Origin: Clostridium sp. UBA1056
Lineage (GTDB): Bacteria > Bacillota > Clostridia > Clostridiales > Clostridiaceae
Assembly: GCA_002316385.1 (NCBI GenBank)
Contig: DCDL01000006.1
Span: 67,918 to 76,629 of the forward strand
Length of the DNA stretch: 8,712 nt
Direction: 5' to 3'
Program-made: the position numbers and the translations under genes
Shown: positions 1 to 5,870 of the stretch, one piece after another
Layout of the letters: every line of letters starts with the position of its first letter
How positions within the stretch are numbered: the stretch's first letter is position 1
Notes under the pieces: model-generated
The model's database searches: none
Told to the model about the DNA's origin: nothing
The model's input: only the letters and a program-made list of their open reading frames with translations

Positions 1-8
1 CCCTAAAG

Positions 9-75
9 GACAACGACTTCTTAGTAAGCTTCAGTGGGAGTAAAACCCTCTCTGAAGCTTAGGACTCTGTTTATA
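9..75 (+). repeat. Structured direct repeat, left copy (IS200/IS605-like right-end remnant)
   Basis: This stretch matches 4282-4382 in the same orientation. Shared blocks are GACAACGACTTC, then TTAGTAAGCTTCAGTG, GAGTAAAA, CTCTGAAGC and GACTCTGTTTATA (AACTCTGTTTATA in the right copy). It contains a 9-bp stem, AAGCTTCAG (26-34) with CTGAAGCTT (52-60), and a possible inner GGG/CCC pairing. Compared with the right copy it lacks about 35 bases that form a perfect hairpin, and the flanks are otherwise joined cleanly. A subterminal hairpin followed by a short conserved tail is what I expect of IS200/IS605-family right ends and of the TnpB guide-RNA scaffold that overlaps them, but no tnpA or tnpB is visible here. 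The family assignment is inference; the repeat itself is seen directly. Confidence 0.6.
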
Positions 76-245
76 ATTCTGCTCTTTTTAATGCATAATA
101 TACCTATTTTGGGATGTGAAAAAGAGGTAATAAATATTTAATTCCAATCTACTCTTTAGAATGGTCTTAAATTTATTTTTTATAAACATAAGAAAAATGA
201 TAATTAGTGTATTAAAGTACTTAAATTAAATATTTCTAAAACACT

Positions 246-259
246 TGAATAATTGTTCA
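246..259. promoter_or_regulatory. CadC-type operator O1
   Basis: TGAATAATTGTTCA is an imperfect palindrome of the form TGAA-N6-TTCA. It ends 8 bases upstream of the -35 box of the repressor promoter. The same pattern recurs at 311, 778 and 1207. ArsR/SmtB-family repressors such as CadC and CzrA bind dyads of this type. This copy lacks the AGTAT extension of the other three. Confidence 0.55.
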
Positions 260-267
260 TATAACTA

Positions 268-296
268 TTGACATATGATTAAACTAGGAATACAAT
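268..296 (+). promoter_or_regulatory. Sigma-A promoter of the cadC-like repressor
   Basis: A consensus -35 box TTGACA (268-273) is followed, after exactly 17 bases, by TACAAT (291-296). The start of transcription should fall near 302-304. Operators O1 and O2 lie on either side of it, so the promoter is probably repressed by its own product and opened by metal. Confidence 0.8.
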
Positions 297-310
297 AAGA
301 ATATAACATA

Positions 311-324
311 TGAATAGTCATTCA
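311..324. promoter_or_regulatory. CadC-type operator O2
   Basis: TGAATAGTCATTCA, followed by AGTATC, is a TGAA-N6-TTCA dyad just downstream of the expected transcription start of the repressor gene. Its position would let a bound repressor block RNA polymerase. It also covers the ATG at 310, one reason not to take that ATG as the start codon. Confidence 0.6.
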
Positions 325-363
325 AGTATCAAAGCAAGGTGCTATAGAAAGAGGGTAGACAAT

Positions 364-732
364 ATGGCAAAGAAATATACTCCAATTGAAAGATGCGATT
401 GTGATGTAATACATGAAGATATTGTAAATGAAGTGAAATCTAAAATGCCTGAAGAAGAAATTCTTTATGACTTAGCTGAATTATTTAAAGTATTTGGAGA
501 TTCAACCCGTATCAAGATACTATGGGCATTGGATGAAGCTGAAATGTGTGTTTGCGATATAGCTGTTTTGCTTAACATGACACAATCAGCAATTTCCCAT
601 CAATTGAGAGTTTTAAAGCAGGCTAATTTAGTGAAAAATAGAAAAGAAGGTAAAGTAGTATATTATTCTCTTGATGATGACCATGTAAAGAATATATTTG
701 ACCAAGGTTTAATTCATATCAACGAGGAATAA
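364..732 (+). CDS. cadC: CadC/SmtB-type (ArsR family) metal-sensing repressor
   Basis: A 122-residue winged-helix repressor that should dissociate from DNA when it binds Cd2+, Pb2+ or Zn2+. The length equals that of staphylococcal CadC. The ELCVCD-type metal box appears as EMCVCD with Cys62 and Cys64, and the N-terminal pair Cys11/Cys13 can complete the thiolate alpha3N site. The second, alpha5 site is also intact: Asp105, His107, His118 and Glu121 follow the SmtB spacing D-x-H-x10-H-x2-E. The recognition helix is around residues 73-85 (TQSAISHQLRVLK). I chose ATG 364 because AAAGAGGG (348-355) precedes it at good spacing; the in-frame ATG at 310 lies at the mRNA 5' end within operator O2 and has no ribosome site. 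The neighbours (HMA proteins, P1B-ATPase) and four operators support a cadmium/zinc resistance regulator. Confidence 0.9.
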   Translation: MAKKYTPIERCDCDVIHEDIVNEVKSKMPEEEILYDLAELFKVFGDSTRIKILWALDEAEMCVCDIAVLLNMTQSAISHQLRVLKQANLVKNRKEGKVVYYSLDDDHVKNIFDQGLIHINEE

Positions 733-777
733 AAAAATACGTAAAAATATATATTAGAATATTTTTAAGAAAAAACA

Positions 778-791
778 TGAACATATATTCA
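778..791. promoter_or_regulatory. CadC-type operator O3, before HMA gene 1
   Basis: TGAACATATATTCA followed by AGTATTCA is a 14-base dyad with only one mismatched pair. It repeats the pattern seen around the repressor promoter. TATATT (784-789), inside the dyad, could be the -10 element, but no good -35 box is visible at the right distance, so the exact promoter remains open. Confidence 0.6.
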
Positions 792-812
792 AGTATTCAC
801 ATAAAATAAAAA

Positions 813-846
813 ATATACTAAGAAAATTAAAAAGGCTTAGATATAT
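813..846 (+). promoter_or_regulatory. Leader hairpin before HMA gene 1
   Basis: ATATA-CTAAG (813-822) can pair with CTTAG-A-TATAT (836-846) with one bulged A, leaving a loop of 13 bases. A matching stem with different outer bases occurs in the second leader (1242-1275). The ribosome site AGGAGG at 865-870 lies just beyond it and is not enclosed. The role is unknown; it could stabilise the mRNA. Confidence 0.4.
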
Positions 847-878
847 AAAATACAAATAATATTTAGGAGGATGGTATT

Positions 879-1100
879 ATGAAAAAGAAATTTATACTTG
901 AAGGTTTAGATTGTGCAAATTGTGCAGCAAAAATGGAAAGGGCTATTAATGAGCTTGATGGTGTTAAGGAGGCTACTGTTAACTTTATGACACAAAAACT
1001 TGTTATTGAGGGCGAAGATGAAAAGATGCCTGAAATTGTACAAGCGGCAGAAAAAATCGTTAAAAAACTTGAGTCTCATGTTATTGTGAAAAAAGCTTAA
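879..1100 (+). CDS. Free-standing HMA-domain metal-binding protein, copy 1
   Basis: A 73-residue cytoplasmic protein consisting of one heavy-metal-associated (HMA) domain of the beta-alpha-beta-beta-alpha-beta type. The metal loop GLDCANC places Cys12 and Cys15 as ligands. The GLDC form, rather than the GMTC typical of copper chaperones, resembles the N-terminal domains of CadA/ZntA zinc, cadmium and lead pumps. AGGAGG (865-870) stands 8 bases before ATG 879. The ATPase encoded downstream has no HMA domain, so this protein probably supplies metal to it or buffers metal in trans (inference). It has its own operator and leader, and a strong hairpin follows (1138-1195), so it may be made largely from its own short transcript. 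It is 86% identical to the protein at 1315-1536. Confidence 0.85.
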   Translation: MKKKFILEGLDCANCAAKMERAINELDGVKEATVNFMTQKLVIEGEDEKMPEIVQAAEKIVKKLESHVIVKKA

Positions 1101-1137
1101 AAGCTTAAAGGAATTTTAAAGCATAAAAGTATATATA

Positions 1138-1195
1138 ATCTAGATTTAATTCATACCGATAAGAATTATTAATGTATTAAATCTAGATGTTTTTT
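1138..1195 (+). terminator. Intrinsic terminator between the two HMA genes
   Basis: ATCTAGATTTAAT (1138-1150) pairs perfectly with ATTAAATCTAGAT (1176-1188), 13 bp, followed by G and six T residues (1190-1195). The 25-base loop could fold further. It lies just before operator O4 and should insulate the second HMA-ATPase unit from upstream transcription, or attenuate read-through into it. Confidence 0.8.
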
Positions 1196-1206
1196 AAAAG
1201 CACACA

Positions 1207-1220
1207 TGAATATATATTCA
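1207..1220. promoter_or_regulatory. CadC-type operator O4, before HMA gene 2 and cadA
   Basis: TGAATATATATTCA is a perfect 14-base palindrome followed by AGTATTCA, and is the most symmetrical of the four sites. It should control the second HMA gene and the ATPase. TATATT (1213-1218) within it may serve as -10 element, with only a poor T-rich -35 region upstream. Confidence 0.65.
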
Positions 1221-1241
1221 AGTATTCATATCAAGTAAGGA

Positions 1242-1275
1242 ATGTGCTAAGAGAATCAAAAAAGGCTTAGAGCAT
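1242..1275 (+). promoter_or_regulatory. Leader hairpin before HMA gene 2
   Basis: ATGTG-CTAAG (1242-1251) faces CTTAG-AGCAT (1266-1275): five core pairs, one G-A mismatch, a T-G wobble and three further pairs. The core and the loop motif AAAAAGG agree with the first leader, while outer bases changed but can still pair. Function unknown. Confidence 0.4.
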
Positions 1276-1314
1276 ATAAAATAAAATTATAAATAATATT
1301 TAGGGGGATGTATC

Positions 1315-1536
1315 ATGAAAAAGAAATTTATACTTGAAGGTTTAGACTGTGCAAATTGTGCAGCAAAAATTGAAAGGGCTATTAATGAGCTTGTTGGTGT
1401 TAGGGAAGCTACCGTTAACTTTATGACACAAAAACTTATCATTGAGAGCGAAGATGAAAAGATGTCTGAAATTGTGCAAGAGGCAGAAAAAATCGTCAAA
1501 AACATTGAGTCTCATGTGATTATGAAAAAGGCTTAA
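1315..1536 (+). CDS. Free-standing HMA-domain metal-binding protein, copy 2
   Basis: A 73-residue single HMA domain with the GLDCANC metal loop (Cys12, Cys15), differing from the copy at 879-1100 at ten positions: among others Asp27 to Val, Gly44 to Ser, Pro51 to Ser and Ala56 to Glu. None touches the metal loop. The ribosome site is AGGGGG (1302-1307), weaker than that of copy 1. The stop codon overlaps the AAAGGAG ribosome site of the ATPase gene, whose start lies 15 bases later, so the two are co-transcribed and probably translationally linked. The pair together replaces the N-terminal domain that most CadA pumps carry; delivery of Cd2+ or Zn2+ to the pump is inferred from family knowledge and context. 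Confidence 0.85.
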   Translation: MKKKFILEGLDCANCAAKIERAINELVGVREATVNFMTQKLIIESEDEKMSEIVQEAEKIVKNIESHVIMKKA

Positions 1537-1551
1537 AGGAGTTGTGTAAGA

Positions 1552-3396
1552 ATGAAAAAGCGTTTATGGCGAATAATTATTGGTGCAGTAATATTTATTG
1601 TATCAGTGTTCATAAATTTTAATACTGAATGGCTAAGGGCTGCTATGTTTCTAACAAGCTACATCATTGTAGGTGGAGATGTAGTTATGAAGGCTGTTAA
1701 AAATATCATTAAGGGTAAAGTTTTCGATGAAAGTTTTTTAATGGGTATTGCTACAATTGGAGCGCTTTTAATTGGTGATTATCCAGAAGGTGTTGCAGTT
1801 ATGTTGTTTTATCAAGTTGGTGAGTTATTTCAAAGCTATGCAGTTGGTAAGTCAAGAAAGTCAATTTCAGACCTCATGGATATTAGACCCGATTATGCCA
1901 ATGTTAAAAAAGGAGAGGAACTTATTAAGACTGACCCAGATGAAGTAAAGGTTGGAGATATTATTGTAATTAAAGCAGGAGAGAAAGTTCCTCTTGATGG
2001 TAAGGTTATAGATGGAAGTTCAATGGTTGATACATCAGCACTTACTGGAGAGTCTGTTCCTCGTGAAGTAGAAGTAGGAAGCGATATTCTAAGCGGATGT
2101 ATTAATATAAATGGAGTTATTACTGTAGAGGTTACTAAGGAATTTGAAGAATCTACTGTAAGTAAGATCCTCGATTTAGTTGAGAATGCAAGCAGTAAAA
2201 AATCTAATTCAGAACAATTTATTACTAAGTTTGCTAGATACTATACTCCTGTTGTTGTAATTATTGCAGCTATACTTGCTATTGTACCGCCTCTTGTTAT
2301 AGATGGGGCTACTTTCAGTGATTGGGTATATAGAGCATTATCATTCCTTGTAGTTTCTTGTCCTTGTGCTCTCGTTATTTCCATACCTTTAAGTTTCTTT
2401 GGTGGAATAGGTGGAGCTTCAAGAAGGGGAGTCTTAGTTAAAGGCAGTAGTTATTTAGAAGCATTAGCACAAACAGAAATTGTTGTTTTTGATAAAACTG
2501 GAACACTAACAAAAGGTGTATTCAATGTACAAGAAATTAATGGTCATGGAATTTCAAAAGAAGAATTATTAGAATTAACTGCTTATGCAGAAAGTTATTC
2601 CAATCATCCAATTTCTATTTCTCTAAAACGTGCTTATGGTAAAGAAATCGATAATGGACGTATTTCGGATGTCGAAGAAATATCAGGTCATGGTGTTAAT
2701 GCAATAGTTGATGGGAAAAAGATTTCAGCAGGTAATGTCAAGCTCATGAAAAAGATGAATATCCCTTATTTTGATGGAGAGCTCATAGGTACTGTTGTAC
2801 ATGTTGCAGTTGATAACAAATATGCTGGATACATTGTTATTGCAGATGAGGTAAAGGCAGATTCAGCACAGGCAATAAAAGAATTAAAGGCAGCTAACAT
2901 TAAACAAACAGTTATGTTAACAGGTGATAATAAAAATGTTGGCTTAAAAGTTGGTAAAGATCTTGGCATTGATAAAGTATATGCTGAACTATTACCTGGA
3001 GATAAAGTTGATAGACTGGAAGAACTATTCTCACAAAAATCTGCAAAAGGTAAACTTGCTTTTGTAGGAGATGGAATTAATGATGCACCTGTTTTAGCTC
3101 GTGCAGATATTGGAATAGCAATGGGTGGTTTAGGTTCTGATGCCGCTATTGAAGCAGCTGATGTTGTAATTATGACTGATGAACCTTCCAAAATTGCTAC
3201 TGCAATGAGGATTTCCAAGAAGACATTAAAAATTGCATATGAAAATATTGTATTTGCAATTGGTATAAAAGTTCTTGTGCTTATTTTAAGTGCACTGGGA
3301 ATAACTACAATGTGGGCTGCAATATTTGCTGATGTAGGAGTAACTATCCTTGCAGTATTGAATTCTTTCAGAGCATTAAATGTTAAGAATTTATAA
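1552..3396 (+). CDS. cadA: P1B-type Zn2+/Cd2+/Pb2+-exporting ATPase without HMA domain
   Basis: A 614-residue inner-membrane pump that hydrolyses ATP to export divalent soft metals. Landmarks: TGES actuator loop at 165-168; CPC metal motif Cys270-Pro-Cys272 in transmembrane helix 6; phosphorylation site DKTGT with Asp314; HP pair His352-Pro353 in the nucleotide domain; TGDN at 457-460; GDGINDAP at 506-513. Lys573 in helix 7 and Asp594 in helix 8 match the Lys/Asp pair of the P1B-2 (ZntA/CadA) class, arguing for Zn/Cd/Pb rather than Cu. Eight membrane segments are expected: four before residue 100, two around 230-290, two after 563. CadA proteins usually exceed 700 residues; here the chain starts right at the first helix and the metal-binding domain is encoded by the preceding separate genes. 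AAAGGAG (1534-1541 region) precedes ATG 1552. Regulation is presumably through operator O4. Confidence 0.95.
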   Translation: MKKRLWRIIIGAVIFIVSVFINFNTEWLRAAMFLTSYIIVGGDVVMKAVKNIIKGKVFDESFLMGIATIGALLIGDYPEGVAVMLFYQVGELFQSYAVGKSRKSISDLMDIRPDYANVKKGEELIKTDPDEVKVGDIIVIKAGEKVPLDGKVIDGSSMVDTSALTGESVPREVEVGSDILSGCININGVITVEVTKEFEESTVSKILDLVENASSKKSNSEQFITKFARYYTPVVVIIAAILAIVPPLVIDGATFSDWVYRALSFLVVSCPCALVISIPLSFFGGIGGASRRGVLVKGSSYLEALAQTEIVVFDKTGTLTKGVFNVQEINGHGISKEELLELTAYAESYSNHPISISLKRAYGKEIDNGRISDVEEISGHGVNAIVDGKKISAGNVKLMKKMNIPYFDGELIGTVVHVAVDNKYAGYIVIADEVKADSAQAIKELKAANIKQTVMLTGDNKNVGLKVGKDLGIDKVYAELLPGDKVDRLEELFSQKSAKGKLAFVGDGINDAPVLARADIGIAMGGLGSDAAIEAADVVIMTDEPSKIATAMRISKKTLKIAYENIVFAIGIKVLVLILSALGITTMWAAIFADVGVTILAVLNSFRALNVKNL

Positions 3397-3406
3397 TAGA
3401 GTATAA

Positions 3407-3484
3407 ACAAATGGATATGGTCTTGGGCTTGCACTTGCAAAGTCTGCCATAGCCGTTCATGTCAGTGAAATTACCGTAAGATGA
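3407..3484 (+). pseudogene. Relic of a sensor histidine kinase ATP-binding domain
   Basis: Between the ATPase and the methyltransferase, the frame starting at 3407 encodes GYGLGLALAKSAIAVH (from 3413), followed by a segment ending EITVR and a stop (TGA 3482-3484). This is the G2 box of the HATPase_c domain of sensor kinases (G-x-G-L-G-L-x-I/L-A-K, then a conserved His and usually Gly-Gly). It is bounded upstream by a stop at 3404, has no start or ribosome site, and where Gly-Gly is usual it has Val-Ser. Only about 25 codons survive, so it cannot work. It suggests a metal-responsive two-component system once lay next to the ATPase, or that a junction brought in a fragment. The length is short, so chance similarity is not fully excluded. 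Confidence 0.6.
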
Positions 3485-3553
3485 ATAGGGTTAATGGTGT
3501 TGCGGCTAAATATATTAGTAATTATTTGTAATCGTGTAAAAGGAGGGGGATGG

Positions 3554-4138
3554 GTGAACACAAATAATATTATAGGTTTAATAGTTATCTTAGTTTTTTA
3601 TGGAAGTTATTTTGCTAAAATGCTTATGCAAGGTAAAAGTGGCATTAAAACTGATCGAATGGGTAGAGGTAGTAAGCCTAAAAAGACTTTTGTTATCGAA
3701 ACTATTTTAAAATCCATTACATTTTTAACAGCAGGAATACAATTCATTAGTGTTGTATTTATAAAAAACTTACCAATCTTAATACAAAATAATTTAATAA
3801 GATATATAGGATTTGTTATTGCTTTATTAGGCGTTGTGGTATTTATTACTGCCATGGTAACAATGCGTGATAGTTGGAGAGCAGGAATAGATAATACTCA
3901 AAAGACTAAAATAATTAATACTGGTATTTACAAGTACAGCAGAAATCCTGCATTTGTGGGTTTTGACCTTTTTTATATAGGCATAGCTATAGCGTTTTCA
4001 AATACCTTTAATCTAATATTTGCGTGTTCTTCAATCTTATTGCTCCATCTTCAAATATTAGAAGAAGAGAAATTTCTACCTACTGTATTTGGAAAAGAAT
4101 ATTTGAACTACAAAAAGAAGGCAAGGAGATATTTTTGA
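3554..4138 (+). CDS. Membrane methyltransferase of the ICMT/PEMT family
   Basis: A 194-residue multi-pass membrane protein. Hydrophobic segments lie near residues 5-20, 50-72, 82-102 and 135-165. The C-terminal half has the signature of isoprenylcysteine carboxyl methyltransferase and phospholipid methyltransferase families: GIYKYSRNP at 124-132, a His near 165, then EEEKFLPTVFGKEYLNY (170-186) and a basic end. These regions bind S-adenosylmethionine. The bacterial substrate is unknown; lipid or small thiol/metalloid methylation are possibilities, not shown. I chose GTG 3554 because AGGAGG (3541-3546) stands 7 bases upstream; an ATG at 3494 would add 20 residues with no ribosome site, and an ATG at 3550 is out of frame. 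It follows cadA by 157 bases that include a kinase relic, and a terminator follows at 4200. Transcription by read-through from cadA is likely. Confidence 0.75.
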   Translation: MNTNNIIGLIVILVFYGSYFAKMLMQGKSGIKTDRMGRGSKPKKTFVIETILKSITFLTAGIQFISVVFIKNLPILIQNNLIRYIGFVIALLGVVVFITAMVTMRDSWRAGIDNTQKTKIINTGIYKYSRNPAFVGFDLFYIGIAIAFSNTFNLIFACSSILLLHLQILEEEKFLPTVFGKEYLNYKKKARRYF

Positions 4139-4199
4139 ACAATGTAGTCTATTATAAGTAGATTGTTGGTTAAAATAGTATATCTTCTTAATAAGTGCA

Positions 4200-4233
4200 T
4201 TAAGGGAAGCCGAGTTGAAGTGGCTTCCCTTAA
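4200..4233 (+). terminator. Terminator after the methyltransferase gene
   Basis: TTAAGGGAAGCC (4200-4211) pairs perfectly with GGCTTCCCTTAA (4222-4233) around a 10-base loop. The following bases (AAAATTGTT) are only partly T-rich, so termination may be incomplete. It closes the metal cassette, just left of the right-hand repeat. Confidence 0.65.
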
Positions 4234-4281
4234 AAATTGTTATAATATCAACATAATATTAAATGATAATATCCGGATAAT

Positions 4282-4382
4282 GACAACGACTTCTAAGTAT
4301 TAAAAATACTGATACTTAGAAGTCCGTTAGTAAGCTTCAGTGAGAGTAAAAACCACCTCTGAAGCAAAGAACTCTGTTTATA
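4282..4382 (+). repeat. Structured direct repeat, right copy (IS200/IS605-like right-end remnant)
   Basis: The longer copy of the repeat at 9-75. It has two hairpins: a perfect 13-bp stem GACTTCTAAGTAT (4288-4300) with ATACTTAGAAGTC (4312-4324), and a 7-bp stem GCTTCAG (4334-4340) with CTGAAGC (4359-4365), followed by AACTCTGTTTATA. It sits between two terminators of convergent genes, a usual refuge for small mobile elements. The shape fits an IS200/IS605 right end or a TnpB guide-RNA scaffold, with the guide expected immediately after the tail, but no transposase gene or left end is visible. A TATAAT-like box at 4241-4246 could start an RNA here; a matching -35 box is not convincing. Confidence 0.6.
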
Positions 4383-4421
4383 CAAAAAGAAGCTGTGCAC
4401 TAATTATTTAGTGCACAGCCC
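4383..4421 (-). terminator. Terminator of the HAD phosphatase gene
   Basis: GCTGTGCACTAA (4392-4403) and TTAGTGCACAGC (4408-4419) form a perfect 12-bp stem with a 4-base loop. On the minus strand it is followed by TTCTTTTTG, a good T tail, so it ends transcription of the gene at 4498-5829. It begins directly after the repeat tail. Confidence 0.85.
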
Positions 4422-4497
4422 CTAATCCTAAAACAATATTTTATTTTTATAAGTAATATCTATAATTAATTCACTTTGTCATATAAGCATGGTTTGA

Positions 4498-5829
4498 TTA
4501 TTTAGATTCTTTTAATAAAACTTCTTCGCTTTTTCCAAGGAATACAGATTTTTGAGTTGGTATAAATTCACCAGTGTTTTCATTTCTTCCTTGTAAATAA
4601 TATCTAGCATCCTCTTTTCCTATAGTGTCAGCAGCTTCTTTTGAAAGCTTACCTAGTTCATCACCTTTGCATCTATTAACGATTAATGAAAACTTTGTAT
4701 CATTAAAGTCAGATAACATAGCAACATCTCCAGCACTATCTCCTCCAACTATTAAAGGACCTTTTCCACCATGCTTTTCTACTAAAAATTTCTCTATAGT
4801 TTGAGTTTTGCCTTTGCCTTGAGTTTGATAGTAATCTTTGTTAAATTCAGGTTTAATTACGCCTTTATCATCTTTTACTAATTCCATAGCATATACGTTT
4901 TCTTTTGGAATATCATATCCATACTTAGGGTTTGTAGCAAATTCTCTAACAACATCTATAAATGATGCTGAACAGATATAAACATCTATTCCATTAGCCA
5001 TTAAAGTCTTATAAAGGTTTTGTTGTTCTTTTATTGTTCTTAAACCAGTATTGAAAGTAACAGAAACTACACCAGCGTTGCCCTTTAATTCTTCTGGACT
5101 TACCCAAGTTTCTTCTCCAAGTTCATGAGATAACCAGTAATCATTTGATTTCTCTGTTAATGTAGCAACTTCTTCTTGTGTCATTCCAGCAAATAAATAA
5201 GTTACCCATGGGTAGCTTATATCTGAACTAAAAGATTCTCCAATTGATGCATAAAGATATCTAGTTTTAGCTATAAAGTCTTTATATTCAAGAGTATTTT
5301 TAATCTCATCTAAAGATTTATCGCCTTTGAATCCCTTGTAATTTTCATATAAGAATTTGTAGTCTGAATCAATATCAGCACCAACTGATTCGATATTAAC
5401 AGCCTCTCCAGCTTTGTTATTACATTTTTCATTAAAGTTATCCTTTGGAATGTTAGTTCTAATAGTATTACTAAACTCTTCAGGAGTCATTTTAAACTCA
5501 AGGTTTGTTAATTGATATGCAAGTAATGCTTCCTCAACATCATTAATTATTGTAGTATTATCCCAGTCAAATACAGCATATGGTTTTTTAGTTTCATCAT
5601 AGTCTTTACTGTTTTTACCGTTGTTTTCTATAAGAGTTTTTAAGGCTTCATAGTTTTCATTTGCCCAGTTACCTTTTTCTAGTTTAACTTCATTCTTACT
5701 TGACTGCTCTGTAGTAGCCTTATCATTATTAGTGTTTTTAGCTTTATCAGAATTTCCACAAGCAACTAGAGAAATGGATATAGTGGAGACTAAAGCTATA
5801 CACAAGACTTTTCTTTTCAAATTATTCAT
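4498..5829 (-). CDS. Secreted HAD-superfamily phosphatase lipoprotein
   Basis: A 443-residue lipoprotein. A basic N-terminus and hydrophobic stretch lead to the lipobox LVAC with Cys24 as lipidation site, then a polar Asn/Lys/Ser-rich linker to about residue 50. The HAD motifs follow in order: motif I FDWDNTT with nucleophile Asp88 and Asp90; motif II Ser287 or Ser289 (ICSAS); a Lys in QGKGK (339 or 341); and motif IV GGDSAGD with Asp364 and Asp368. The large cap between motifs I and II recalls the phosphorylcholine phosphatase (PchP)-like group, suggesting cleavage of phosphomonoesters outside the membrane; the substrate is not shown. The ATG at 5829 has AAGAGGTG (5836-5843) upstream. It is a single-gene unit with its own promoter and terminator, convergent with the metal cassette. 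Confidence 0.85.
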   Translation of the reverse strand: MNNLKRKVLCIALVSTISISLVACGNSDKAKNTNNDKATTEQSSKNEVKLEKGNWANENYEALKTLIENNGKNSKDYDETKKPYAVFDWDNTTIINDVEEALLAYQLTNLEFKMTPEEFSNTIRTNIPKDNFNEKCNNKAGEAVNIESVGADIDSDYKFLYENYKGFKGDKSLDEIKNTLEYKDFIAKTRYLYASIGESFSSDISYPWVTYLFAGMTQEEVATLTEKSNDYWLSHELGEETWVSPEELKGNAGVVSVTFNTGLRTIKEQQNLYKTLMANGIDVYICSASFIDVVREFATNPKYGYDIPKENVYAMELVKDDKGVIKPEFNKDYYQTQGKGKTQTIEKFLVEKHGGKGPLIVGGDSAGDVAMLSDFNDTKFSLIVNRCKGDELGKLSKEAADTIGKEDARYYLQGRNENTGEFIPTQKSVFLGKSEEVLLKESK

Positions 5830-5870
5830 AAATTACACCTCTTACTTTATTATGTAGATTTTTATCCTTG

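Larger units (their letters stand above)
762..1100 (+). repeat. Duplicated operator-leader-HMA unit, copy 1
   Basis: This unit aligns with 1190-1536 from the T-rich stretch before the operator through the stop codon of the HMA gene. The copies share the operator, the AGTATTCA extension, the AAAAGGCTTAG leader motif, AATAATATTTAGG before the ribosome site, and the gene (63 of 73 residues identical). Leader differences outnumber gene differences, so the duplication is not recent. Confidence 0.85.
1190..1536 (+). repeat. Duplicated operator-leader-HMA unit, copy 2
   Basis: This is the second copy of the unit at 762-1100, beginning in the T tract of the preceding terminator and ending at the HMA stop codon. 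Its operator is a perfect palindrome. Its ribosome site changed from AGGAGG to AGGGGG. Confidence 0.85.

Noticed and set aside
9..75. Metabolite riboswitch for the metal cassette
   Set aside because: A same-strand copy lies after the cassette between two terminators with no plus-strand gene behind it, which suits a mobile-element end better than a cis-acting riboswitch.
90..140. Small plus-strand ORF of 16 codons after the left repeat
   Set aside because: No ribosome binding site and no recognisable sequence; chance is enough to explain it.
310..363. N-terminal extension of the repressor from ATG 310
   Set aside because: The ATG falls within a few bases of the expected transcript start and at operator O2, has no ribosome site, and the shorter 122-residue form matches the known CadC length.
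3494..3553. N-terminal extension of the methyltransferase from ATG 3494
   Set aside because: There is no ribosome site before 3494, while AGGAGG sits properly before GTG 3554.
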